A stretch of 26,713 nt of DNA from JAABYT01 sp041581935. Lineage in GTDB: Bacteria; Pseudomonadota; Gammaproteobacteria; HK1. Both the position numbers and the translations under genes were made by a program. The notes beneath the pieces are model-generated. The model made no database searches. It was not told the origin of the DNA and worked only from the letters and a program-made list of their open reading frames with translations. The stretch spans positions 1 through 26,713 of the forward strand of contig JBFICP010000013.1 in assembly GCA_041581935.1 (NCBI GenBank), in the 5' to 3' direction. Positions within the stretch are counted from its first letter, which is position 1. Every line of letters begins with the position of its first letter. This document shows, piece by piece, positions 1 to 8,148 of the stretch.

Positions 1-53
1 GACATCGAGCGAACCGTTTCTGTGGGGTTGCGACAGGTCCATGGCCCGAATTT

Positions 54-1343
54 TCAGCCCGTATCGTCATCGAGCCTCGGAGGTCTCAGAAAAAGCAGCA
101 TGCTCGCACAAACGACGGGTAGCCCTGCCAGCAGGTACAACGTTCCCGAATAGCTGCCGAAAAGGTCGTACGCGAGCCCCAGCGGAAGCGGCCCGATGGA
201 CGCGCCCACCACGCCGATGGTTTGGGCAGCGCCCTGTATGCTGCCGAGGTGACGGCGGCCGAAGTAGCGTGCCCACATGAACGTGTAGTGGGATTGCAGT
301 CCCGCGTTGGCGAGGCCGAAAAACACGCTGAAGAGGATCATGCTGGCGACGTCGTCGACCTGCGCGAGCGCCACCAGCGACGCGCTCATGATGAGCAGGG
401 CGCTCGTGAACATCGGACGCGTCGGCAAACGATCCAGCAGGTGGCCGAACAGCGGCATGGTGACGATCATGACGATCGCAGATATGGAAAAGGCGCGCGC
501 GGCGATTCGCGCGTCGAGCCCCTGCAGGGAGAACACCGACACCTGATGAAAAAACATGCCGGTCACCAGCATCGACAAGCTGGAAAGACCCAACGCGATA
601 ATCCAGAAGCTCGGTGTGCGTACGGCAGCATGAAGCGTGAGTCCGACGTCCATGGCATCCCGGCCGGACACTGAGGGAACGTCGGGCGCGATCGCGCCAT
701 CCGGCCTGAGTCCCATGTCCTCGGGGCGGTTTTGCACGAGAATCACGATCATGGGTACCAGCAATGCCCAGGTGACGATCCCCAGCCAGAACCACGAGGC
801 GCGCCAGCCCACCTGGTCGATGAGCCATTGGGCGAGCGGTGGATGCGCGGCCATGCTGAGCGAGAAGCCGAGCGCGGTCAGGCTGAGCGCAATGCCCCGG
901 CGCTGGCTGAACCATTGTGAGACCAGGTAGTTGCCGCTCAGCATGAGCGATCCCTGGCCGAGAAAGCGCAGGGCACCGAAGGCGAGCGCCAGTGTGACCA
1001 GGCCGGTGATGTGACCGAAGGCGAAGTTTGCGAATCCGAATAGAATCGAGACGCAAAGCACCACGCGCCGCACCCCCAGACGATCGATAAGTCGTCCGAC
1101 ATAGGGCAAGCCGAATGCGGCTAGAAGCGTCGCCGCGGCGTAGGCCGATGAAATGGAGGTGCGGGAAATATCCAGATCGTCGCTGATGGGCGTGATGTAC
1201 ACGCTGAATATGTGCGACTGCCCGGGGCCGCTCGCGAAAACGGCGAGAGCGCCGACCCCGAGCATCACCCACCCATAAAACAGGCGCCGATTGATGGCCA
1301 GCGCCACCGTGTCTCGCAGTGTTCGATAGTTCACGAGCCGCAA
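54..1343 (-). CDS. MFS transporter, monocarboxylate/oxalate-formate antiporter-like
   Basis: This is an inner-membrane secondary carrier of the major facilitator superfamily with about 12 hydrophobic segments over 429 residues. After transmembrane segment 2 it has the loop signature G-R-L-I-D-R-L-G, and a related one (G-H-L-L-D-R-L) opens the second half after a central hydrophilic loop near residues 205-235. The N-terminus (RRLFYGWVMLG) and the H-I-F-S-V-Y segment resemble the monocarboxylate/oxalate-formate antiporter group. Substrate cannot be told from sequence; a carboxylate is a family-based guess. The upstream-most start is TTG at 1343. A GTG at 1334 is an alternative, and neither has a clear Shine-Dalgarno. 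The gene diverges from rlmI and has a good promoter match just upstream. It has no obvious functional tie to its neighbours. Confidence 0.85.
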   Translation of the reverse strand: MRLVNYRTLRDTVALAINRRLFYGWVMLGVGALAVFASGPGQSHIFSVYITPISDDLDISRTSISSAYAAATLLAAFGLPYVGRLIDRLGVRRVVLCVSILFGFANFAFGHITGLVTLALAFGALRFLGQGSLMLSGNYLVSQWFSQRRGIALSLTALGFSLSMAAHPPLAQWLIDQVGWRASWFWLGIVTWALLVPMIVILVQNRPEDMGLRPDGAIAPDVPSVSGRDAMDVGLTLHAAVRTPSFWIIALGLSSLSMLVTGMFFHQVSVFSLQGLDARIAARAFSISAIVMIVTMPLFGHLLDRLPTRPMFTSALLIMSASLVALAQVDDVASMILFSVFFGLANAGLQSHYTFMWARYFGRRHLGSIQGAAQTIGVVGASIGPLPLGLAYDLFGSYSGTLYLLAGLPVVCASMLLFLRPPRLDDDTG

Positions 1344-1379
1344 TTCGTCAGGGACGTGGTTCTCGCGGGGGATGGAACT

Positions 1380-1408
1380 ATTATCCAGGGCGCCGAGTTG
1401 GACATCAA
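1380..1408 (-). promoter_or_regulatory. Putative sigma70 promoter of the MFS gene
   Basis: Read on the minus strand, TTGATG (1408-1403) and GATAAT (1385-1380) are separated by exactly 17 bp. Transcription would start near 1373, about 30 nt before the TTG start at 1343. It lies in the 117-bp gap between the divergent MFS and rlmI genes. No comparably good plus-strand promoter for rlmI was found there; TTGGAC at 1398-1403 lacks a convincing -10. Confidence 0.5.
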
Positions 1409-1460
1409 AGTAGTATCCTCATTAGCCTGTCGATCCGGCGTTAGGCGCCGGGATCGAGAA

Positions 1461-2660
1461 ATGTCCATGGATTTTCCACCACTTTATCTTCGTCGTCGCC
1501 AGGAGCGCCGCGTGCAGCGCGGTCATCCCTGGCTGTTCAGCAACGAGGTGGCTATCGAGCGCAGCCCGCTCACCGCCTTGCAAGCGGGTGATAGCGTCAA
1601 CGTCTTCAGTCACTCCGGCAAGCCGCTGGGCACCGCGTACGTCAATCCACATTCGCTGATTTGTGCACGTATGGTGAGCTCGGAAATCGACTGCGTGCTC
1701 GACGAGGCATGGTTGACGGCGCGAATCTCCGACGCGTTGGCACTTCGCGAATCCCTCGGGTGGCTTCCCTACTGTCGACTCGTGTATGGCGAAAGCGATC
1801 GCCTGCCCGGACTGGTGGTGGATCGCTACGGAGACACAATTGCCGTGCAAATCGGCACGGCCGGAATGGAACGGCTTCGCGATCAGATCGTGCAGTCGCT
1901 CATACGCCTGTGTGATCCGGCGGCGCTGGTATTACGCAACGATCTTCCGAGCCGCGCTCTCGAAGGGCTCGAGACCTTTGTCGAGGTGGTGCACGGCGAT
2001 CTGCCCGCGACTGTCACACTTCGCGAGAACGGTGCCGACTTCGAGGTTTCGCTACTCGAGGGACAGAAGACCGGTTGGTACTACGACCAGCGCTGCAATC
2101 GCGCGCTGCTCGCGCGCTACGCCGAAGGGCGCAGCGTGCTCGACTGCTTCAGCTACGTAGGCGGATTCGGCATCCAGGCGGCGTGCGGCGGCGCGCGTTC
2201 GGTGCTGTGTCTGGACTCGTCGGAAAGCGCGCTCGCCGGCGCGGCGCGAAACGCCGAGCTCAACGAAGTCGCCGACAGGCTGCAGGTGCGCCGCGGCGAT
2301 GCCTTCGACGGCCTGCGAGCGCTTCGCGACGAGGCGCAGCGCTTTGACGTGGTCGTGGTTGATCCACCGGCGTTTGTGCGCCGTAGAAAGGACCGGCAGT
2401 CGGGAAGAGAAGCCTACCGGCGGCTCAACCGGCGCGCCATGCAGGTGTTAGCCGACGACGGACTGCTGCTGTCGGCATCGTGCTCTTATCATCTGAGCGC
2501 CGAGGAGCATCAGGCAATCGTTGCGGGCGCGGCACGCGATGTCGGGCGATGGGTGCAGATACTGGCGCGCGGCCATCAAGCGCCCGACCATCCGGTTCAT
2601 CCCGGATTGCCGGAAACCGAGTATCTGAAGGCGTTGCTCGTCAAGGTACGTCGCAAATGA
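1461..2660 (+). CDS. rlmI: 23S rRNA m5C1962 methyltransferase RlmI family
   Basis: This is a SAM-dependent RNA methyltransferase of the RlmI/YccW family, which makes m5C at position 1962 of 23S rRNA in E. coli. From ATG 1461 it gives 399 residues, close to the E. coli protein. Order of parts: an N-terminal PUA-like domain (residues ~5-80, with LRRRQERRVQRGHPWLFSNE), an EEHEE linker domain (~95-190), and a Rossmann methyltransferase domain with VLDCFSYVGGFG (motif I), VVVDPPAF (motif IV) and SCSYH (motif VI region). An ATG at 1467 is in the same frame and could also be used. The open frame extends upstream to 1212, but that part overlaps the MFS gene and its promoter and does not look like RlmI, so it was excluded. 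Confidence 0.9.
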   Translation: MSMDFPPLYLRRRQERRVQRGHPWLFSNEVAIERSPLTALQAGDSVNVFSHSGKPLGTAYVNPHSLICARMVSSEIDCVLDEAWLTARISDALALRESLGWLPYCRLVYGESDRLPGLVVDRYGDTIAVQIGTAGMERLRDQIVQSLIRLCDPAALVLRNDLPSRALEGLETFVEVVHGDLPATVTLRENGADFEVSLLEGQKTGWYYDQRCNRALLARYAEGRSVLDCFSYVGGFGIQAACGGARSVLCLDSSESALAGAARNAELNEVADRLQVRRGDAFDGLRALRDEAQRFDVVVVDPPAFVRRRKDRQSGREAYRRLNRRAMQVLADDGLLLSASCSYHLSAEEHQAIVAGAARDVGRWVQILARGHQAPDHPVHPGLPETEYLKALLVKVRRK

Positions 2661-2714
2661 ACCGTGCGTACGTAAACGTTCGTGGCGATACGCTCTCGAC
2701 CGGTGCCGCTCGCG

Positions 2715-2978
2715 CTAGCGTCCGACGACCCAGGGGGTACGGAAACCGAGGCGCCGGGCCCCATTGACGGTGAACGCGACGGCGCCCTGCCGGCTTTGAA
2801 ATCCCGGCAGGGCCACGCGGAACCAGGTTCTGGCGCCCACCTCGGCGGCGCGTATGACGGCGGGAAATCCCAGTGCTTACAGCCGGGCCCGGGAGCGTTC
2901 GGCCGCTTCGCGGCTCGAAACCGATTCCAGGTACACGATCCTTGTACGTACGCGTGACGCGCCGTTCGCAAATGCAGG
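2715..2978 (-). pseudogene. SPOR-domain remnant with an internal stop
   Basis: The rlmI-lgt gap (2661-2993) has no intact gene, but the minus strand keeps a full SPOR-like domain. From 2978 it reads ...RIVYLESVSSREAAERSRARL, then TAA (2877-2879), then ALGFPAVIR..VGARTWFRVALPGFQSR..GARRLGFRTPWVVGR, then TAG (2715-2717). The S-S-R-E-A-A-E, T-W-F-R-V and G-F-x-S-R blocks and the closing G-x-x-x-P-W-V are what SPOR (peptidoglycan-binding, divisome-targeting) repeats look like. The TAA sits where such domains usually carry Q or R in RLxALGFPA, so one CAA-to-TAA change would explain it. Another stop (TAA 2979-2981) lies just upstream, and there is no start codon. It is therefore a decayed C-terminal domain of a lost gene. 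Readthrough or recoding is unlikely. Confidence 0.7.
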
Positions 2979-2993
2979 TTAGAATTCCCGACC

Positions 2994-3848
2994 ATGATCG
3001 CCTATCCCGATATCAACCCTGTCGCCTTCGAACTCGGTCCGGTCAAGATTCACTGGTACGGTCTCATGTACCTTTTCGGCTTTGCCGTCGCCTGGGGCCT
3101 GGGCCGAATTCGCGCTAAAGATTCGCGCCGCGGTTGGTCCGGTGCGGCCGTCGACGACCTGCTTTTCTACATCGCGCTGGGGGTCATTATCGGCGGGCGT
3201 CTCGGTTATGTACTGTTTTACGATTTCGCGCGCTTCGTCGGCGACCCGGCCATGATTGTGAAGATCTGGCAGGGCGGTATGTCGTTTCACGGAGGGCTGA
3301 TCGGCGTAATCATCGCGATGTGGTGGTTTGCGCGCACGCGCGGTCATCGCTTCTTCGCAGTAGCGGACTTCGTTGCACCGCTGGTGCCCCCTGGCATCGG
3401 CTTCGGCAGAATCGGGAACTTCATTAACGGCAATTTGTGGGGAGGTCCGTCGGACCTTCCGTGGGCGATGGTGTTTCCGAACCCGCGCGCAGAGGGTATC
3501 GCACGCCATCCGACCCAGCTTTATGAAGCGTTGCTGGAAGGGTTGGCCCTTTTCGTCATCGTCTGGGTCTACTCCCGGCACCCACGACCGATCATGGCAG
3601 TATCCGGTGTGTTTCTGACGGGCTACGGCGTTTTCCGATTTCTCGTCGAGTTCGTCAGGGTTCCCGACGAACATATCGGCTATCTCGCATTCGATTGGGT
3701 TACCATGGGTCAGGTTCTGAGCACACCCATGATCATCGCAGGCGTGATTCTCGTGTGGCTCGCTTATCGATTCGCGCGCAACGACACCACACCGCCGACT
3801 GTGCGGGTCCAATCGCGCCGTCGAGAGGCAGGCAAAGCGCAGCAATGA
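2994..3848 (+). CDS. lgt: Prolipoprotein diacylglyceryl transferase
   Basis: Lgt moves diacylglycerol from phosphatidylglycerol to the lipobox cysteine of prolipoproteins in the inner membrane, the first step of lipoprotein maturation. The 284-residue protein has about seven membrane segments. The family signature GRIGNFINGNLWGGP is present near residues 138-152, as is the SFHGGLIG motif that carries the essential histidine (around residue 100). IHWYGLMY at the N-terminus is also typical. The length matches the family (E. coli 291). The stop overlaps the thyA start as ATGA, so the two are translationally coupled, as in the lgt-thyA pair of E. coli. Confidence 0.97.
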   Translation: MIAYPDINPVAFELGPVKIHWYGLMYLFGFAVAWGLGRIRAKDSRRGWSGAAVDDLLFYIALGVIIGGRLGYVLFYDFARFVGDPAMIVKIWQGGMSFHGGLIGVIIAMWWFARTRGHRFFAVADFVAPLVPPGIGFGRIGNFINGNLWGGPSDLPWAMVFPNPRAEGIARHPTQLYEALLEGLALFVIVWVYSRHPRPIMAVSGVFLTGYGVFRFLVEFVRVPDEHIGYLAFDWVTMGQVLSTPMIIAGVILVWLAYRFARNDTTPPTVRVQSRRREAGKAQQ

Positions 3849-4639
3849 AACAGTATCTCGACCTCCTACGCCACGTTCGCTCTTGCGGCACGCGCAAACA
3901 GGACCGCACCGGTGTTGGCACGCTGAGCGTCTTCGGTCACCAAATGCGCTTCGATTTGAGCGCCGGCTTCCCTGCAGTCACTACCAAGCGGCTGCATTTT
4001 CGATCGATCATTTACGAGCTGCTATGGTTCTTGCGAGGCGAGACCAATATTGCCTATCTGAACGAGCACGGCGTCACGATCTGGGACGAGTGGGCCGACG
4101 AGCAGGGAGAGCTCGGACCCGTCTACGGTTCGCAATGGCGCTCCTGGCCGGCGCCGGGCGGCGCGCGTATCGATCAGATCACGCGCGTCATCGACAGCAT
4201 ACGGCATGACCCCGATTCCCGGCGACATATCGTATGCGCCTGGAATGTCGCCGAAATCGATCGAATGGCACTGCCGCCATGTCATCTGTTGTTCCAGTTC
4301 TATGTCGCCGACGGGCGCCTGTCGTGCCAGCTCTATCAACGCAGTGCCGATTTATTTCTCGGCGTGCCATTCAATATCGCTTCTTACTCCTTGTTGACGC
4401 TCATGGTCGCGCAGGTCACTGGGCTTGCTGCGGGGGAGTTCGTGCATACGCTCGGCGATGCGCACCTATACATGAACCATCTAGAGCAGGTGGAGACGCA
4501 ACTCGAGCGCGACCCATACCCGCTGCCGACCATGAGGCTCAATCCGGCGATCGATTCTATCTTCGCCTTCGACTACGACGATTTCGAGCTCGTGGACTAC
4601 CGGTATCACCCCGGCATAAAGGCGCCCATTGCCGTGTGA
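3845..4639 (+). CDS. thyA: Thymidylate synthase
   Basis: This cytoplasmic enzyme makes dTMP from dUMP using methylene-tetrahydrofolate and releases dihydrofolate. The protein is 264 residues from ATG 3845, the same length as E. coli ThyA. The catalytic cysteine is C146 in LPPCHLLFQFY. Also visible are the dUMP-phosphate arginine near the N-terminus (R-K-Q-D-R-T-G), DSRRHIV (the second phosphate-binding arginines) and QRSADLFLGVPFNIASYSLL. The in-frame extension upstream of 3845 lies inside lgt and is discarded. The ATGA overlap with lgt and the 15-bp gap to folA indicate an lgt-thyA-folA operon, in which FolA recycles the dihydrofolate made by ThyA. Confidence 0.98.
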   Translation: MKQYLDLLRHVRSCGTRKQDRTGVGTLSVFGHQMRFDLSAGFPAVTTKRLHFRSIIYELLWFLRGETNIAYLNEHGVTIWDEWADEQGELGPVYGSQWRSWPAPGGARIDQITRVIDSIRHDPDSRRHIVCAWNVAEIDRMALPPCHLLFQFYVADGRLSCQLYQRSADLFLGVPFNIASYSLLTLMVAQVTGLAAGEFVHTLGDAHLYMNHLEQVETQLERDPYPLPTMRLNPAIDSIFAFDYDDFELVDYRYHPGIKAPIAV

Positions 4640-4654
4640 CGTGGCAATGCGCCG

Positions 4655-5140
4655 ATGCTGATCGCACTCATCGCCGCCATGGATCGCAATCGACTCATCG
4701 GTGACGGCGATCGACTTCCCTGGCATCTGCCGGCGGACTTGCGTCGTTTCAGGGCGTTGACCATGGGTAAGCCGGTCGTCATGGGCCGTCGTACCCACGA
4801 GTCCATCGGCAAGGTCTTGCCGGGGCGCAGGAACATCGTCCTCAGCCGCAATTCGAACTATCGGGCGTCGGGCTGCGAGGTGGTGTCCAGCCTCCAACAA
4901 GCGTTTGAATCCTGCGAGGGTTCGGACGAGCTGATGGTCATTGGAGGTGCGCAGCTCTACGCGCAAGCCTTGCCGCACGCGCGTCGTATGCATCTCACGT
5001 TGTTGCACGCGTGCTTCGACGGCGACACCTGGTTTCCGGACTTCGACCAGCGCGAGTGGCGCGAAGTCAATCGCGAAGACCACGCGCAGGATGCCGATTC
5101 TCCCTGCGCCTACAGCTTCATCGATCTGGAGAGATCCTAG
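4655..5140 (+). CDS. folA: Dihydrofolate reductase
   Basis: This is a type I chromosomal dihydrofolate reductase that uses NADPH to regenerate tetrahydrofolate for thymidylate and purine synthesis. It has 161 residues (E. coli 159). Visible features: the Met20-loop region DRLPWHLPADLRRF with the catalytic aspartate in the PADL motif, the cofactor-binding MGRRTHESIGKVLPGR, and VIGGAQLYAQALP. The start at 4655 gives the canonical MLIALIAAMDRNRLIG N-terminus. No strong Shine-Dalgarno is seen, which fits coupling to thyA 15 bp upstream. It converges with apaH, with a REP-like palindrome between them. Confidence 0.97.
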   Translation: MLIALIAAMDRNRLIGDGDRLPWHLPADLRRFRALTMGKPVVMGRRTHESIGKVLPGRRNIVLSRNSNYRASGCEVVSSLQQAFESCEGSDELMVIGGAQLYAQALPHARRMHLTLLHACFDGDTWFPDFDQREWREVNREDHAQDADSPCAYSFIDLERS

Positions 5141-5143
5141 CCA

Positions 5144-5173
5144 CCGCGCCTGCGCGAGCGAGCTCGCTCCTAC
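5144..5173 (-). repeat. REP-like palindromic element between folA and apaH
   Basis: On the minus strand GTAG (5173-5170) is followed directly by the perfect 14-bp palindrome GAGCGAGCTCGCTC (5169-5156) and then by GC-rich GCGCAGGCGCGG. A GTAG head plus a palindrome is the hallmark layout of REP elements served by RAYT/TnpA-REP proteins in gammaproteobacteria. The location between two convergent stop codons is also typical. The TAG stop of apaH is part of the GTAG head. It may double as a bidirectional transcription stop. Only one clear copy is in this window, so the repeat call rests on form alone. Confidence 0.6.
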
Positions 5174-6000
5174 GGGGTGACCTTCAAGCCGGGTACGCTG
5201 AAATAGCGCTCGTCGTCGAGACGCAGCGCCGTCAGTCGTCCGCCCCACACGCACCCGGTATCCAGATGGTAGACGTGGTGAACGGGATCGATCGCGCGCT
5301 CCAGCTGCAGAGTCGCCCAGTGCCCGAACACTATCGGTTCGCCATAGCTGCACCGATTCTTCGATTCGAACCATGGAAGCAGTGAAGCCGGCTGACTGCC
5401 CGGTGGACCGCTGTGCGTTAGATCGAGCGTTCCATCGGCACCAACGTAACGTATGCGGGTGAGCGCGTTGGTGATGAAGCGCAGCCGTCTCCAATCGCTC
5501 AGGTCGTCGTCCCAGCGCGCCGGGCCGTCGCCGTACATGTGTTGGAGGAAACCGGTTCGATCCTCGCCGGCGAGTGCTGATTCCACCTCGTGTGCACGGC
5601 GCGCGGCCTCCTCTACGCTCCACTGTGGCGGCAAACCCGCATGCACCATGCAGAAGGGAATGTCGGGTTCGCGCACGAGCAGCGGTTGGCGTGTGAGCCA
5701 GTCGATGAGCGCAGCGCCGTCGGACGCATCGAGAATGTCCTGAACCGTGTCCCGGGGGCGTAGCTTGCGCACTCCGGCAGCGATTGCCAACAGGTTCAGA
5801 TCGTGATTACCCAGCACAACCCTGGCAAGTTCACCGAGCTCGGTAACAAATCGCAGAACTTCCAGGGACTTCGGTCCACGATTGACGAGATCGCCGACGA
5901 ACCACAACCGATCACTACCGCGCCGATAGTTGAATTGGCGCAGCAGCACTTGAAGCTCGTCATAACAGCCTTGAACGTCTCCTACCGCGTAAACAGCCAC
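5170..6000 (-). CDS. apaH: Diadenosine tetraphosphatase, symmetrical
   Basis: ApaH splits Ap4A into two ADP and can remove Np4 caps from RNA. It is a PPP-family phosphoesterase with two metal ions. Metal-ligand motifs are visible in order: GDVQGCYDEL (GDxHG, with Q replacing the usual H), FVGDLVNRGP (GDxVxRG), VLGNHDLNLL (GNHE/D) and CMVHAGLPP, with FGHWATL later. GTG at 6000 is the chosen start, giving 276 residues (E. coli about 280), with an AAAGGG sequence 8 nt before it. The open frame continues to 6141 but would overlap apaG. The His-to-Gln change in GDVxG is the only deviation; that position is His in most PPP enzymes. It is last in the ubiK-comM-apaG-apaH run. Confidence 0.93.
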   Translation of the reverse strand: MAVYAVGDVQGCYDELQVLLRQFNYRRGSDRLWFVGDLVNRGPKSLEVLRFVTELGELARVVLGNHDLNLLAIAAGVRKLRPRDTVQDILDASDGAALIDWLTRQPLLVREPDIPFCMVHAGLPPQWSVEEAARRAHEVESALAGEDRTGFLQHMYGDGPARWDDDLSDWRRLRFITNALTRIRYVGADGTLDLTHSGPPGSQPASLLPWFESKNRCSYGEPIVFGHWATLQLERAIDPVHHVYHLDTGCVWGGRLTALRLDDERYFSVPGLKVTP

Positions 6001-6073
6001 GAACAGGACCCTTTTGAAATTTTCGCGGCAAGGCCGAGAAGAAGAAGGCGAGCGCCGCGCACCAGCGCCCTTG

Positions 6074-6469
6074 TCAGTGAAGAATGTTGGGAATCGATAA
6101 CCGAAAACGCGGAATCTCCGCGTCGAATGATACGCCGTCATCCGCCATCAGCTGATAACTGCCTTCCATCGTTCCCACGGGTGTTTCAATCAGCGCGGCG
6201 CTCGTGTACTGGAAGTCTTCACCCGGCGTAAGCCTCGGCTGCTCGCCCACCACGCCCTCGCCGCGCACTTCCTGAACCTTGCCATCCGCGTCGGTAATGA
6301 TCCAGTGACGTGTCAATAGTTGGGCAGGCACCGTACCCACGTTTCGGATGGTGACGGTGTAGGCGAATACATACTTGTTTTCTTCCGGTTCGGACTGGTC
6401 GGCGATGTATACGCTCTGAACTGCGACCTCGAACCGGTAGGGCGGGATCTGTTCAATCATGCCGCGCAT
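6074..6469 (-). CDS. apaG: ApaG/CorD domain protein
   Basis: ApaG is a small beta-sandwich protein (FnIII-like fold), linked to Co2+ resistance and Mg2+ efflux phenotypes in enterics. Its exact biochemical role is not settled. From ATG 6469 it is 131 residues; from ATG 6460 it would be 128, closer to the E. coli length of 125. The family core is clear: VQSVYIADQSEPEENKYVFA, TVTIRNVG, LLTRHWIITD, GEGVVGEQP, GEDFQYTS, ETPVGTMEGSY and IPRFRLSIPNILH. A TTG at 6496 would extend it with no family support. It lies between comM and apaH on the same strand, keeping the usual apaG-apaH pairing. Confidence 0.95.
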   Translation of the reverse strand: MRGMIEQIPPYRFEVAVQSVYIADQSEPEENKYVFAYTVTIRNVGTVPAQLLTRHWIITDADGKVQEVRGEGVVGEQPRLTPGEDFQYTSAALIETPVGTMEGSYQLMADDGVSFDAEIPRFRLSIPNILH

Positions 6470-6548
6470 TTGAACCGAATCGCCTGACCCTTTCAAGCAC
6501 GTTGCGACGACGCGCTCGAATGCTGCGCGAGAAGCCGGATTCCCGCAG

Positions 6549-8084
6549 CTAGACTTGCAACGACCTCTCCACGTTTCTGAACTGGATAGCCTCGCTCAAG
6601 TGGGGCGTGTCGATTGCGTCCGCATCGGCCAAATCGGCAATGGTCCGGGCCACCCGCAGCACCCGGTGTCTGGCCCGTGCCGAGAGGTGCAGGCGCTCGA
6701 TGGCGGTCGCAAGCAGACGCCTGTCGGCCTGACCCAGCCGGCAGTGGTAGGAGACCTGGGTCGCCGAGAGCATCTGATTGGCACAACCACTGCGCGCGAG
6801 CTGACGGTTGCGAGCTCGGATGACCCGCACGCGTATGCGTGCACTTTCATCAGCGCTTCGCGCTCTCGCCGCGGCGATGTGGTGAACCGGCAGCGGCGGC
6901 ACTTCTATCTGTAGATCGATTCGGTCGAGCAACGCACCCGAGACGCGCCTTCGATAACGCTGAACCTGATCCGGCGTGCAGCGACAGCGCCCGCTTCCGT
7001 CGCCAAGATGCCCGCAGGGGCAGGGGTTCATGGCGGCAACCAGCTGGAATCTCGCCGGAAACACGCAGTGATGGGTAGCGCGTGCAATGCTCACACTGCC
7101 CGACTCGAGCGGCTCGCGGAGCACATCGAGCACCCGGCGATCGAATTCCGGCAGCTCGTCGAGAAACAGAACGCCGTGGTGGGCGAGTGAAATTTCGCCG
7201 GGTCGCGGACGGCCGCCGCCGCCGACCAGCGCCACCCCCGAGGTCGTATGATGCGGGGCGCGGAACGCGCGTTTCCCCCACTGGTCGATCCGGAAGACCC
7301 GATCGCTGACCGACGATACCGTGGCACATTCGAGCGCCTCTTGCTCCGACAGTGGCGGAAGGATGCCGGGAAGGCGCGTCGCAAGCATGGTCTTGCCGGT
7401 CCCGGGCGGTCCCACGAGCAGCAGGTTGTGAGCGCCGGCAGCGGCAATCTCGAGGGCGCGCTTTGCACGATACTGACCGTCGATATCGCTCAAGTCGGCG
7501 ACCGTCCGATCGCATTCGGCGAGCGCGGTGGCCGTGTGGGCATCGATGCTGCTGCCGGTGGCAAGATGACCGTATACCTGGCGAAGATCGCATGCCGGCA
7601 GCACGCTCGCTCCGCGAGCGAGCGCCGCTTCGTCCGCATCGGCATGTGCCACCATGAGCGCGCGTCCGGCCGCACGAGCGGCGAGCGCCGCGGGCAGCAC
7701 GCCACCGGTTCGGCGCAACGCCCCGGTGAGCGCCAGCTCCGCGACGAACTCGTGCTCGCGCAAGGCGCTCTTGGGAACCTGCCGGCTGGCAGCGAGGATG
7801 CCTACCGCGATGGGCAGGTCGAAGCGCCCGCCTTCCTTGGGCAGGTCGGCGGGCGCGAGGTTGACGGTAATGTGCTTGTCGGGAAATGCGAAGCCGCTGT
7901 TCAGAAGGGCGCCGCGCACACGATCCTTACTTTCCCGGACCGCGGCGGCCGGAAGCCCGACGATGGTCCAGCGTGGCAGGCCGCCCGTAAGGTGTACCTC
8001 GACAGTAACGAGCGGCGCATCGACGCCGAGTCGCGCGCGGCCGAACACAACTGCCAGTGATTGTTCCGTAGCCTCGGCATGCAT
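6549..8084 (-). CDS. comM: YifB/ComM family Mg-chelatase-like AAA+ ATPase
   Basis: ComM is a hexameric AAA+ helicase that promotes branch migration during natural transformation in Haemophilus, Vibrio and Acinetobacter. It is also present in many species not known to be competent. The 511-residue protein has an N-terminal Lon-protease-like (ChlI) domain (~1-165), then the AAA+ core with Walker A GPPGTGKT (~225-232), the GVALVGGGGRPRPGEISLAH loop, Walker B VLFLDELPEF (~300), a C-P-C-G-H / C-R-C zinc-ribbon-like pair of cysteine motifs (MNPCPCGHLGD, GRCRCTP) and a C-terminal lid with SARARHRVLRVARTIADL. Length is normal. It follows ubiK by 64 bp and is followed by apaG by about 80 bp, all codirectional. 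Confidence 0.95.
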   Translation of the reverse strand: MHAEATEQSLAVVFGRARLGVDAPLVTVEVHLTGGLPRWTIVGLPAAAVRESKDRVRGALLNSGFAFPDKHITVNLAPADLPKEGGRFDLPIAVGILAASRQVPKSALREHEFVAELALTGALRRTGGVLPAALAARAAGRALMVAHADADEAALARGASVLPACDLRQVYGHLATGSSIDAHTATALAECDRTVADLSDIDGQYRAKRALEIAAAGAHNLLLVGPPGTGKTMLATRLPGILPPLSEQEALECATVSSVSDRVFRIDQWGKRAFRAPHHTTSGVALVGGGGRPRPGEISLAHHGVLFLDELPEFDRRVLDVLREPLESGSVSIARATHHCVFPARFQLVAAMNPCPCGHLGDGSGRCRCTPDQVQRYRRRVSGALLDRIDLQIEVPPLPVHHIAAARARSADESARIRVRVIRARNRQLARSGCANQMLSATQVSYHCRLGQADRRLLATAIERLHLSARARHRVLRVARTIADLADADAIDTPHLSEAIQFRNVERSLQV

Positions 8085-8148
8085 GCCGGCAGGCTAACGT
8101 TCGGCTGCGCATCGGCCCAGGGTCGTAAGACCCGGTGCGTATGCGGCT

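Noticed and set aside
1..53. Partial gene at the left edge
   Set aside because: The 53 bp before the MFS stop are too short to assign to any gene.
2979..5623. Long minus-strand open frames opposite lgt (2979-3845) and opposite thyA/folA (4481-5623)
   Set aside because: They are antisense shadows of well-identified genes in GC-rich DNA, with no recognisable family in translation.
7600..7625. GC-rich palindrome GCTCGCTC...GAGCGAGC resembling the REP motif
   Set aside because: It lies inside comM coding sequence and lacks the GTAG head.
8119..8134. GGGTC-GTAA-GACCC hairpin between ubiK and comM
   Set aside because: Only a 5-bp stem without a T-run; too short to call a terminator or attenuator.
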